Positions 23,781 through 31,983 of a stretch of DNA of 54,419 nucleotides are shown here, one piece after another. The stretch is from UBA1181 sp045226255 (GTDB lineage Bacteria > Bacteroidota > Bacteroidia > Bacteroidales > Paludibacteraceae). The notes beneath the pieces were generated by a model. That model did no database searches. It worked only from the letters and a program-made list of their open reading frames with translations, and had not been told where the DNA came from. Each line of letters opens with the position of its first letter. Positions within the stretch are counted from its first letter, which is position 1. A program made the translations under genes and the position numbers. The stretch covers positions 1 to 54,419 of the forward strand of contig JBGVCG010000028.1 in assembly GCA_045226255.1 (NCBI GenBank), given 5' to 3'.

Positions 23781-25130
23781 ATGTCGAAGAAAAAATGGTT
23801 CTTCGCAATTTTGTTCGTCGCCCTCGCTGTGTTTTGTTACAAGCGGTGGGACGTGTGGTTCGGCAATCCGCCTGAGCCGGGTTATGATATTCAGCATCAT
23901 CCCGCACGAGTCCTTCTGACCGTCGGTCCGTCGGAATCGTCCCGTTATGTCTCTTGGCAGTGTGACTCTGTACGTCAGCCGGGTTGGCTGGATCTGTGCG
24001 ACACGCTTGGACTTGATACGCTTGTGTATGAGACCATCAGTGTGCCTTTCCGCTCGCGGGCGGGTGTCGCCGCATACTTCTCGGTCTTGTTGGACTCTCT
24101 GAAGTCGGACACCGAATATCGCTACAGAATACGTGTTGGGCAGGATACGACGGACTGGTTGTGTTTCCACATGCCAGCCGTTTCGAACGATTTTTCCTTC
24201 CTCTATTTCGGAGACGTGCAGGATGAGGTGGATGATAACGCCTTCGACTCCTTGTTGCCGAACATTATGGCGCGCCATGCGGATGCTTCGTTCCTGCTGT
24301 TTGGCGGCGACCTGATCGAGCGTCCGATGGATAAGTATTGGGGGAAAATGTTCGCCTCGCTCTCTACCTATGCCTCTTCCTATCCGATCGTTTCCGTACC
24401 GGGCAACCATGAATATCTGAAAGGCGTTACGCGTAAGCTGGAAGAACGCTTCCCGCTCGTCTTCCCTTACTATGATCTTGAGGCTACGGACGACAATGCG
24501 CTCTTCTCCTTCAAGCGGGGCGATGCCCGTTTCTTCCTGTTGGATTCCAACAAGGATTTCTGGCGCCTCTGGTCGCAGCGGATGTGGCTCGAAAAGGAGC
24601 TTTCCGCATGTACGGAGAAGTGGAAGATTGTGGTGCTCCACCATCCGATACGATCCATTAAGAGTTCAATGAATAACTGGGTTGTCAAGCAATACTTTGA
24701 CGATTTGGTTTGCGAGAAGGGTGTGGACCTTGTGCTGCAGGGGCACGAGCACGGATACGCCCGTTTTAATGTGGATACGGACACCGACAAGGGGATGACG
24801 GAGCCACTTCGTCTAGTCTCCTATTGTTCCCGAAAGGATTATATGCTTAAGTTCCATGGTGATGTGGCGAAGTGGGGTACAGACAGCCGCTACTTCCAAC
24901 GTGTCTCCTTCTCGGGGGATACGCTTATCCTCTCCACCTATGACGCTGGCTTGGATTTGTATGACAGAGTGAAAATTGTGAAGACGAAGGAGTTCAGAAG
25001 CCTGATAGACGAAGGGGCGGATATCCCAGAAAGAATCCGTGTCTCCGACTGGTTCCGGGCGAACAAACGAGCCAAACGTGTGAAGGAGTTCGAGGAGAAT
25101 ATTGAGAAGTGGCGCAAAAGCAGGCGTTGA
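23781..25130 (+). CDS. Exported calcineurin-like metallophosphatase with purple-acid-phosphatase-type N-terminal domain
   Basis: 449 aa. An N-terminal hydrophobic helix (WFFAILFVALAVFCY) serves as signal or anchor. A fibronectin-III-like domain (~35-135) precedes the catalytic domain, as in purple acid phosphatases. Metal-binding motifs are intact and in order: YFGDVQDEVDD, LLFGGDLIE, VPGNHEYLK, VVLHHPIRS, LQGHEHGYAR. It would hydrolyse phosphomonoesters or diesters in the periplasm. It sits directly behind the arginine decarboxylase, a link whose meaning is not obvious. It converges on the HhH gene with a 15-base gap. Confidence 0.88.
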   Translation: MSKKKWFFAILFVALAVFCYKRWDVWFGNPPEPGYDIQHHPARVLLTVGPSESSRYVSWQCDSVRQPGWLDLCDTLGLDTLVYETISVPFRSRAGVAAYFSVLLDSLKSDTEYRYRIRVGQDTTDWLCFHMPAVSNDFSFLYFGDVQDEVDDNAFDSLLPNIMARHADASFLLFGGDLIERPMDKYWGKMFASLSTYASSYPIVSVPGNHEYLKGVTRKLEERFPLVFPYYDLEATDDNALFSFKRGDARFFLLDSNKDFWRLWSQRMWLEKELSACTEKWKIVVLHHPIRSIKSSMNNWVVKQYFDDLVCEKGVDLVLQGHEHGYARFNVDTDTDKGMTEPLRLVSYCSRKDYMLKFHGDVAKWGTDSRYFQRVSFSGDTLILSTYDAGLDLYDRVKIVKTKEFRSLIDEGADIPERIRVSDWFRANKRAKRVKEFEENIEKWRKSRR

Positions 25131-25145
25131 TTCCAGACCGGTTCC

Positions 25146-25724
25146 CTAGTCACTCCCGGAGGGCCTCTTAGTGGTCTTTGCGGTGGTGTCCACCCATACG
25201 TGAGGTAGTATGTTTTGATAAGTTTCCTCCGACAATCCGTAGATATTCTTTAACTGCTCTTTGTGGGTGAAACCTCCGATCTTTTTCCTGTATTTTATGA
25301 TTCGAAGGGAAAGTATGCTGCCTATTCCCCGCAACTGTTTTAGCGTTGTGGTGTCCGCTGTGTTCAACTCGATCATCAACTTGTCGTAAGCGTTCTTTTG
25401 GGGGAATTGCGAGGTGGATGGAGGATTCTCCATTTTGGCACGTTCCCGTCTGGCCGGTGAGAATTCTTTTCTTTGTATTTTGTGGTAATTGTTTGATTCC
25501 CAATTCTTTTTGTGACGGTTTGTGTTCTTGAGAAAGGCAAGTGAGGTATCGTCTGCCTCCTCCAAAAGACTGTCCGTCTGTTCTTTGGCATGCGCCACTT
25601 CAGTGGGCATTGTCGCTTGTGAGGGTATGCAAAAGTTCACAGCGAACATCAGTAATAGTAGGCTGGCTAAGACCAATAGCCCGTTCCGTTCTCCTTTCGA
25701 GAAAAATAAGAAGTCTTTCCACAT
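25146..25724 (-). CDS. Membrane-anchored helix-hairpin-helix protein (ComEA-like)
   Basis: 192 aa. One N-terminal membrane helix (NGLLVLASLLLLMFAVNF), a ~75-residue charged low-complexity linker, then a C-terminal ComEA-type HhH domain (~113-178): ELNTADTTTLKQLRGIGSIL and KIGGFTHKEQLKNIYGLSEE. The domain binds DNA in ComEA; here an anchored DNA-binding protein facing the periplasm is inferred. No other competence gene is near. Single gene with its own promoter at 25760. Confidence 0.85.
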   Translation of the reverse strand: MWKDFLFFSKGERNGLLVLASLLLLMFAVNFCIPSQATMPTEVAHAKEQTDSLLEEADDTSLAFLKNTNRHKKNWESNNYHKIQRKEFSPARRERAKMENPPSTSQFPQKNAYDKLMIELNTADTTTLKQLRGIGSILSLRIIKYRKKIGGFTHKEQLKNIYGLSEETYQNILPHVWVDTTAKTTKRPSGSD

Positions 25725-25759
25725 GATTGTGCAAATTAAACAAGTATGTTATTTTGACG

Positions 25760-25767
25760 CAAAGATA
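25760..25767 (-). promoter_or_regulatory. -7 box of the HhH gene
   Basis: TATCTTTG on the minus strand (CAAAGATA), 36 bases before the ATG. It lies just outside the inverted-repeat element at 25787-25940. Confidence 0.6.
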
Positions 25768-25786
25768 AACAATCTTTTTGAATTAT

Positions 25787-25940
25787 GAGTTAAGAGTTAA
25801 AAATTAAGAGTTGAAAATTAGTCGAGCAGATGTTTCGCCCCGTTTGGGCTTGGCCCGTGCGTGTCGTGTGGAAATGTGCATCTCCCAATTGAATCCGTCG
25901 TACAAACGTTTTATAATTCTTAATTCTTAACTCTTAACTC
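25787..25940. mobile_element. MITE-like element with 26-bp heptad-based terminal inverted repeats
   Basis: Left arm 25787-25812 and right arm 25915-25940 pair at 24 of 26 positions; both are built from TTAACTC/TTAATTC heptads. The 102-base interior holds a GCCCC...GGGC stem and a GTGCG...GTGCATCTCCC stretch resembling the unit after REP copy 1 (5480-5540). It codes for nothing and sits between two divergent promoters. Calling it mobile is an inference; no target duplication is certain. Confidence 0.5.
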
Positions 25941-25961
25941 TAAATTCTTAATTCTTATTGC

Positions 25962-25969
25962 TATCTTTG
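25962..25969 (+). promoter_or_regulatory. -7 box of the Ig-like lipoprotein gene
   Basis: TATCTTTG, exact consensus, 18 bases before the ATG at 25987. Confidence 0.65.
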
Positions 25970-25986
25970 CGCTAATTTGCTGAAGA

Positions 25987-27858
25987 ATGGATAGAAAGAA
26001 CGTTATACATTTGTGGATATCGGCCTTGCTGCTTATGCTGATGGGCGCATGTGCGAACATGGCGCAAGGTCCGACGGGAGGCAAGGCGGACGCTGTACCT
26101 CCGACCTGTTTGGGCAGCAAGCCTAATAATGGGGCGTTGAACGTGAATAGTAAACGGGTGGAGATCCAATTCGATGAGTATCTCCAGTTGAACGATCCGT
26201 TTAAGAACATGACGGTTTCTCCTCCCCAAAGGGTGAATCCATCCGCCAAAGCGATTGGCAAGAAAATCGTTGTGGAACTGCGTGATTCATTGCAACCGAA
26301 CACCACCTACACGTTGGATTTCGGCAATTCCATTGGTGACTATACGGAGAACAACCGGGTCAACAATTTCCTCTATTCCTTTTCGACGGGTGATCATCTG
26401 GATAGCATGGTCATTTCGGGTATTGTATTGAATGCGGAAGATCTTTCTCCCGTGGAGGGTGCTGTGGTCGGTATTTATAGCGATGACGCGGATTCCTCCT
26501 TCCTCACCCGTCCGTTTGAACGCATTGCGAAGACCCAGGCGGGCGGACAGTTTTTTATCAGGGGAGCGGCGCAGAAGAAGTATCGGATCTTTGCGCTTGA
26601 GGACATGAATAACAACTTCTTTTTCGATCAAGCCGCTGAAGGTATTGCCGTGCAGGAGAGTGACGTTGCCATCCCTTCCCTTTTGATAGAGCAACATGTC
26701 GACACTGTCTATGGAGACTCCATGAAGATCGATACAATTATCCGACGGGAGGTGCGCAAGTACGCCCCGGATAGCATTGTATTGCGCCTTTTCCATGAAA
26801 AAATCAATTTCCAGCAATTTAAGAAAATCGAGCGCCCTGCCCGTAATCAGTTTACCCTCTTTTTTGAAAAGATGGAGGAGAGTCTGCCGAAAATCGCTTT
26901 GGTGGACACTTTGGCGGACAATTGGTTCCTGACGGAGGCGAATAAGATGGCGGACACTGTCTGCTACTGGATTACTGACAGCAATCTCTACCGCAAGGAT
27001 ACGATCGTGTTGTCGGTGTCGTATATGAAAACGGACTCCGCCGGGGTTTTGATCCCTTGTGTGGATACCCTTAAGGCAATGTTGTCCTCTTCGTTCCTGA
27101 AGAATGAATTGAAGGCTGCCCAGCAAGAGGAGGCGAAACAGAAAAGAGCTTTGAAACATAACCATAAGCTACGCCGTACGAACCTGATCGACTTGGTCCA
27201 CTTCTCGTCGGTGGGTATTACGGAAAAGCCCGCATTGGTGTGGGAAAGGCCGCTCGCTTCTATCGATGAGCGTAAAATCCATTTGTATAGGGCAACTGAC
27301 ACTTTGCGCACACCGTTGCCGTTCTCCCTTGTCAAGGATAGTGCGAGAGACAATAGCAGAAGGTATTTTATTTCTTCGACGGAATTACACCCTGATAGTT
27401 CCTTCACTCTTGCCATCGATTCGGCTTGCGCTTATGACTTCTATGGCAACCATAACGATTCAATCTCTCTGATGTTCAAAATGTTGGGAGAGCAGTTGTA
27501 TGGTAAGGTGACGGTCTCCCTGTCGAATGTGCAGGGCAATGCCTTCATCGAACTCCTGAATACAAAGGACGAGGTCGTGCGTTCTTGCCCGGTGAAGGAA
27601 AATGTGATCACGTTCGAATACCTGAATGGAGGTACCTATTTCGTCCGAATCATCATGGACGAGAACCAAAATGGGGTGTGGGATACAGGAAACTATCGGG
27701 AGGGAATCCTTCCGGAGAAGGTTTACTATTTCTATAAGAATTTCAAGGTGCGTGCCAATTGGGAGGTCTCCGAGAGTTGGGACGTGATGGCTACTCCTTT
27801 GTGCCAACAACGTCCGTCTGGCATATCTAAGAAGAAAAAAGACAAAAATGGCAGGTGA
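25987..27858 (+). CDS. Lipoprotein with N-terminal Ig-like (SbsA/Big_5 type) domain
   Basis: 623 aa. Lipobox LLMLMGAC gives a lipidated Cys at ~21. Residues ~38-135 form a bacterial Ig-like domain of the SbsA/Big_5 type (PPTCLGSKPNNGALNV, VEIQFDEYLQLN, LQPNTTYTLDFGNSIGD). A beta-sandwich (~140-215, VISGIVLNAEDLSPVEGA) of the carboxypeptidase-regulatory type follows, with FALEDMNNNFFFDQ. The C-terminal part is less recognisable but includes IIMDENQNGVWDTGNY. Conserved Bacteroidota surface or periplasmic lipoprotein of unknown role. Its end overlaps the WbqC gene by 11 bases if the first ATG of that gene is used. Confidence 0.85.
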   Translation: MDRKNVIHLWISALLLMLMGACANMAQGPTGGKADAVPPTCLGSKPNNGALNVNSKRVEIQFDEYLQLNDPFKNMTVSPPQRVNPSAKAIGKKIVVELRDSLQPNTTYTLDFGNSIGDYTENNRVNNFLYSFSTGDHLDSMVISGIVLNAEDLSPVEGAVVGIYSDDADSSFLTRPFERIAKTQAGGQFFIRGAAQKKYRIFALEDMNNNFFFDQAAEGIAVQESDVAIPSLLIEQHVDTVYGDSMKIDTIIRREVRKYAPDSIVLRLFHEKINFQQFKKIERPARNQFTLFFEKMEESLPKIALVDTLADNWFLTEANKMADTVCYWITDSNLYRKDTIVLSVSYMKTDSAGVLIPCVDTLKAMLSSSFLKNELKAAQQEEAKQKRALKHNHKLRRTNLIDLVHFSSVGITEKPALVWERPLASIDERKIHLYRATDTLRTPLPFSLVKDSARDNSRRYFISSTELHPDSSFTLAIDSACAYDFYGNHNDSISLMFKMLGEQLYGKVTVSLSNVQGNAFIELLNTKDEVVRSCPVKENVITFEYLNGGTYFVRIIMDENQNGVWDTGNYREGILPEKVYYFYKNFKVRANWEVSESWDVMATPLCQQRPSGISKKKKDKNGR

Positions 27859-28465
27859 CGCTATGCTTGGATCTCTTTTGCTATCTTCCGCCTACTTGGG
27901 CCCCGTCTCTTATTACCAGACGATCGCCGCAACTGGTCATGTCCGCATCGAACAATATGACCATTACCATAAACAGACCTATCGCAACCGTTGTAGGATC
28001 CTGACGAGCAATGGGGTGATGGACCTCTCCGTGCCGGTGGTCAGTACGGGTGGTAAGATGTGCGTGAAGGACTTGCGGATCGCTTACGTGGAGAACTGGC
28101 AACAGGTACACTGGCGGGCGATCGCTTCGGCTTATAACTCTTCGCCCTTCTTCGAGTACTACAAGGATGATTTCGAGCCTTTCTACACGAAGAAGACGGA
28201 GTTCCTGATTGACCTGAACATGGAGCTGATGCGGGTTGTCATGGAGCTGATCGGACTGAAGACGGAGCTCTCTTTGACGGACGATTATCTGACGGAATCC
28301 TCTCCCCTTGATTGGCGGGAGGCTTTCTCTCCTAAAATAGAATCAACCCTCCCGTTGAAGCCTTATTATCAGGTGTTTGACCAGAAATTCGGTTTCGTGC
28401 GTGACATGAGCGTGCTGGATCTGTTGTTCAATATGGGCCCCGAGTCCATCCTTTATTTGAAATGA
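27848..28465 (+). CDS. WbqC family protein
   Basis: 205 aa; the ATG at 27863 (200 aa, MLGSLLLSSAYLGPVSYYQ) is a good alternative start and would avoid overlap with the lipoprotein gene. Family signature is clear: LSSAYLGPVSYYQTI, YRNRCRILTSNGVMDLSVPV, VHWRAIASAYNSSPFFEYY. WbqC-like proteins occur in surface-polysaccharide loci in some bacteria, but no such locus is here and the biochemical role is unknown. Probably translated from the lipoprotein mRNA. Confidence 0.88.
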   Translation: MAGDAMLGSLLLSSAYLGPVSYYQTIAATGHVRIEQYDHYHKQTYRNRCRILTSNGVMDLSVPVVSTGGKMCVKDLRIAYVENWQQVHWRAIASAYNSSPFFEYYKDDFEPFYTKKTEFLIDLNMELMRVVMELIGLKTELSLTDDYLTESSPLDWREAFSPKIESTLPLKPYYQVFDQKFGFVRDMSVLDLLFNMGPESILYLK

Positions 28466-28513
28466 CCGAAGGGATGATTCCCTCGCTTATATAAGTATAA
28501 AATTGTGACCATT

Positions 28514-31500
28514 ATGAATCGTTATCTAAAGAAATCGTTGGCCTTGTGCGCTGGTTTGTGTTTCGGGACATTGGCTTCGTTCGCCGCCGTTCCTGTTCAT
28601 ATCAACTCGGGCAATCCTGCCTATCCGTTCCCTCAGTTCTTGGAGTATGCGTGTGGTGGAAACTTGGGAACGAATAACCCGGAGGGTCTGGTCCATGCCG
28701 AGATGGAGCAACTTATCCGTACGGCTTACCAACAGCATGCGAACGAGTTCGAATATACGGGCGATGAACATGAGGGCATCAAATATATCTGGACCCCTTA
28801 CAAGGCTGCCTACGACTGCTCCGAGGGCGATGGCTATGCTTTGCTTGCCGCCGCCTACATGGGGGATAAGGTGACGTTCGATGGTTACTGGATGTGCACG
28901 CATGACAAACGACGCGTGCATACGAAACGTTACAAGGATTGTACCGATAACGCGCCTAACTATCCTTATGGTGAATTCGCCATCAGTGACGGCGCGGACG
29001 AGGGCGGCAACACGGCGGCGGACGGTGACGTCGATGTGGCGCTCGCGCTCTATGTCGCCTATAAGCAGTGGGGCGAGTTCATGCGGAACGATAAGGGGGA
29101 GGTCGTCAAGGATGCTTGCGGAAACCCTATCAGCTATAAGCAGGAGATGATCAATGTGGTGCGTGGTCTGGTGGCGATGAGCACCAGTAACCCTGATAAG
29201 AACCCTCGCCCCGTCAATACGGGCCTGATCGGTCTGGATGGCTATATGAGGGGTGGCGACACTTGGAAAGAGTTGACGGACTGGGCTTTGCAGAAGGAGA
29301 ACTACATCCAATGGAATGGTGTCCCTGTCTATCCTCTCTTCGCGAAAGAGGGGGGAGACCAACAGCATATCGACTATTGCGCACCTGCCTATTTCCGAGA
29401 GTTCCACGACCTGATCCTTGCTTTGAAGGATGAGATCGGTGCCACCGCGGAGTGGGAGGCTGAGCAATACCGTCGTGGAGAGGCCTCTTCCGACTGGCTG
29501 ATTAACGATCTGATTGGTAAGAACGAGACCTCTTTGCCTACCGCAGGCTGGAACACATGTAACCGTGATGGTAGCCAAACCACCTATTCCAACTTCCAGG
29601 ACGGTGAGGACTATCGTTGCCCTTGGCGTACCATCAGCAACTATGTCTGGCATGGTAATCCCGACTATTCTTGGAACCCTGTCTCCCACCAAGTAGAGGA
29701 GAAGGCGAACAAATACGAGTACGATGCGGCGGTGAAGCTGTCGAACTATATGCGAGACCCTGCCCATTGGGCCTCTGGATCTTCTTGTTACACGAAGGGG
29801 GATAAGGTTATCCCTTATTCGGGCCCGAGGATGATGGGCTGGCAGATCGATCCGATGACGGGTGCTACCCTCGACGATAAGAACACTTCCGCATTGGGTA
29901 TGCAGAAGGGCGCCGCCGCTTTCGCCGCTGTCGGTGCTCAGGATTATGATCTGATGGGCGATCTGTTCAAGGTGATCTACGAGAACTGGGACGCTGCCGG
30001 ACAAACAACCGACAAACAGTGGATCTCCAACTATATGAGCGGATGGTTCCGCCAAACGGGTCTGATGGCCCTGACGGGTAACTATCCGGCCCCTTCCCAG
30101 ATGAAGGCGCAGCCTAACCTGAAGATCTATCGGGCGCTGAAGGATAGCATGTCCTGCTGCCACGTGGGGGATACCATCACCTACTTGCTCTCCTACCGTA
30201 ACTATGGCTCCGTGGATGCGCAAAGCGTCGTTATCGTGGAGAATGTGCCGGCCGATTTCTATTTCTTGGATGCGGACAATGGCGGAACGTACGATGCCGC
30301 GACCCATACGGTGACGTGGACCATGGACCAGTTGGCGGGTCTGAAGAGCGATAATATGGTGGGCGAGGCGATCGACTTCTCCGCACCGAACTTCTCGAAG
30401 ACAATCGGGACGGTCTCTTACCGTTGCGTGGCGAAGAGTGGTGCGGGTGGTCGTTACCAGGCCTCCGCGGAGATTTCCTGTGCCAATGGCTTAGGCTCGA
30501 AGACAAACGGCTATCCGAACTATGTCACGGCGACGATGCAACGTAATGTGATAGAGGTGATTCCTACGAACCTTACCATCACGAAGACGTCGGATGTCAC
30601 GGAGGTGGTGAAGAATGATGTCGTCACCTTCAGTGTGAACCTCTCGAACGACACGATTCCTTGGCTGACGGGCGGACGACCGGACGTCAACGTGGCGTTG
30701 GCCGACGAGGTGAAGGGTGCGCAATATAACCTGATGTTCAAGATCTACCATGATGCGGTGGAACCTTATATCGACAATGGTAATTATCGGGTCACGGTTT
30801 TCAAGGATTTGAGGGATGCGACCAACCTCCAGTGCTCGTTTGACCTGATCGAGGGTACGCAGAATGGCGCGACGATGGGCACGAACGCTAACGATTTCGT
30901 CTTTAAGGATGAGGTCTTGGCGGATGGCACCCGTATGTTCTCCGTGCAATTCCCTCATGCCCTGGCTGTCTCTACTTACTACTTGAACGAGATGGCCGGA
31001 GCCGCTAAGTTCAATTGCGAGGGAACGAAGTATCCGTTGCGTGTGGTGGCACGTTTCTATGACGCTAGCTGGAAGTCACTCGATTGGAAATCGGGCTTCT
31101 CCCAACTGATCAATGATAGTGACGAAGGTTATTATTTCCCTGTCACGCCATCCTACCAATCTTCGGAGGAGCCTCAGCCGGTGGATCGTCTCTTGCGGAC
31201 AGCTTGCAATAGTGTGTCGAAACTCACGAAGAATGTCTTGGTGGAGGAGTTCGATGGCTATGTGTGGCGTAAGATCCTTGGAAATAGTCCTTTCGTGAAC
31301 GGTGATATGGCGAAGAATGTTATGGTGACCGACACCATTCCGCTGGGCTTCGAGTTCGTTAAATTTATGGATGAGCGTTCTTCCGCAACGTTCCAACCTG
31401 CCGACGGTAAGCCTTATGCGGGTATTGTGACCTATTCGGCGGGAAGCATGGACTTAGGTGCGAAGGACGGATTCTCCTATCAGTGTAGATATGTGGGAGG

Positions 31501-31756
31501 CGATGTGTCTAAGATTGTATGTGGAAGCCATGTGTCTAGCGATAAAGAGTCTGTCAGCTCCGCGCCGTTGGTCATTGTCGACAAAGAGGGGACAGGCTTG
31601 TCTCTTGTGCCTTCGGATAATCCATATGTGGATGTCTATAACAGCCTAGGTGTTCTTGTGAGAAAGCATGTTCTTGAGGCGGAGGCCTTGAATGGTTTGA
31701 TGCCTGGTGTCTATGTGGTCGGAGACAAGAAGATGGTGAAGGCGATAGAGAAATAA
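28514..31756 (+). CDS. Secreted GH8 glycoside hydrolase with DUF11-type domains and T9SS type-A tail
   Basis: 1080 aa from the ATG at 28514 (a GTG three codons upstream is unlikely). Signal peptide MNRYLKKSLALCAGLCFGTLASFA. GH8 domain (~28-530): acid Glu104 in CSEGDGYALL, AADGDVDVALALYVAYKQWG close to the GH8 signature (Asp170), and Asp366 in EDYRCPWRTI, the position of the catalytic base in CelA-type enzymes. DUF11-type domains follow (~535-1000; YLLSYRNYGSVDAQ, TFSVNLSN), then a type-A sorting tail (VDVYNSLGVLVRKH ... GVYVVGDKKMVKAIEK). GH8 enzymes cut cellulose, lichenan, xylan or chitosan; cellulose/beta-glucan is most likely given the GH5 and GH16 genes. Paralogue of the giant gene immediately downstream. 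Confidence 0.9.
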   Translation: MNRYLKKSLALCAGLCFGTLASFAAVPVHINSGNPAYPFPQFLEYACGGNLGTNNPEGLVHAEMEQLIRTAYQQHANEFEYTGDEHEGIKYIWTPYKAAYDCSEGDGYALLAAAYMGDKVTFDGYWMCTHDKRRVHTKRYKDCTDNAPNYPYGEFAISDGADEGGNTAADGDVDVALALYVAYKQWGEFMRNDKGEVVKDACGNPISYKQEMINVVRGLVAMSTSNPDKNPRPVNTGLIGLDGYMRGGDTWKELTDWALQKENYIQWNGVPVYPLFAKEGGDQQHIDYCAPAYFREFHDLILALKDEIGATAEWEAEQYRRGEASSDWLINDLIGKNETSLPTAGWNTCNRDGSQTTYSNFQDGEDYRCPWRTISNYVWHGNPDYSWNPVSHQVEEKANKYEYDAAVKLSNYMRDPAHWASGSSCYTKGDKVIPYSGPRMMGWQIDPMTGATLDDKNTSALGMQKGAAAFAAVGAQDYDLMGDLFKVIYENWDAAGQTTDKQWISNYMSGWFRQTGLMALTGNYPAPSQMKAQPNLKIYRALKDSMSCCHVGDTITYLLSYRNYGSVDAQSVVIVENVPADFYFLDADNGGTYDAATHTVTWTMDQLAGLKSDNMVGEAIDFSAPNFSKTIGTVSYRCVAKSGAGGRYQASAEISCANGLGSKTNGYPNYVTATMQRNVIEVIPTNLTITKTSDVTEVVKNDVVTFSVNLSNDTIPWLTGGRPDVNVALADEVKGAQYNLMFKIYHDAVEPYIDNGNYRVTVFKDLRDATNLQCSFDLIEGTQNGATMGTNANDFVFKDEVLADGTRMFSVQFPHALAVSTYYLNEMAGAAKFNCEGTKYPLRVVARFYDASWKSLDWKSGFSQLINDSDEGYYFPVTPSYQSSEEPQPVDRLLRTACNSVSKLTKNVLVEEFDGYVWRKILGNSPFVNGDMAKNVMVTDTIPLGFEFVKFMDERSSATFQPADGKPYAGIVTYSAGSMDLGAKDGFSYQCRYVGGDVSKIVCGSHVSSDKESVSSAPLVIVDKEGTGLSLVPSDNPYVDVYNSLGVLVRKHVLEAEALNGLMPGVYVVGDKKMVKAIEK

Positions 31757-31773
31757 CGGGTGTGCCGTTTTTT
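31755..31773 (+). terminator. Weak terminator after the short GH8 gene
   Basis: Five-bp stem AACGG-gtgtg-CCGTT (31755-31769) running into six T residues; the stem includes part of the stop codon. Its shortness makes it uncertain. Confidence 0.45.
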
Positions 31774-31928
31774 GTGAGATAAAGTGTAAATGTATTCCCG
31801 TAGTATGCGGGCTGAAATTCTAGGTGTGATGAACGTTAGAAAGGTGTATGAGAGCTTTTTGGGGAGGGCACTGTCTGAACTCCTCAGAAATCGTATGTTA
31901 AAATGTTTTAAATTTTCAAAGGAAATGC

Positions 31929-31936
31929 TATATTTG
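31929..31936 (+). promoter_or_regulatory. -7 box of the giant GH8 gene
   Basis: TATATTTG, exact consensus, 48 bases before the ATG at 31984. GTTTT at 31905-31909 is the best -33 candidate. The context CTATATTTGC and a downstream ATATAGT (31951-31957) recall the GH5 promoter dyad, with a longer spacer. Confidence 0.6.
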
Positions 31937-31983
31937 CAACTTAGTATTTTATATAGTAGGTTAAACGAAAATATTATTCGACC

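Noticed and set aside
28526..30307. Open frame of 593 codons on the minus strand, antisense to the short GH8 gene
   Set aside because: It has no domain, signal or biased composition of its own; arginine- and histidine-rich text is typical of the shadow of a codon-biased gene, and the plus-strand GH8 is certain.
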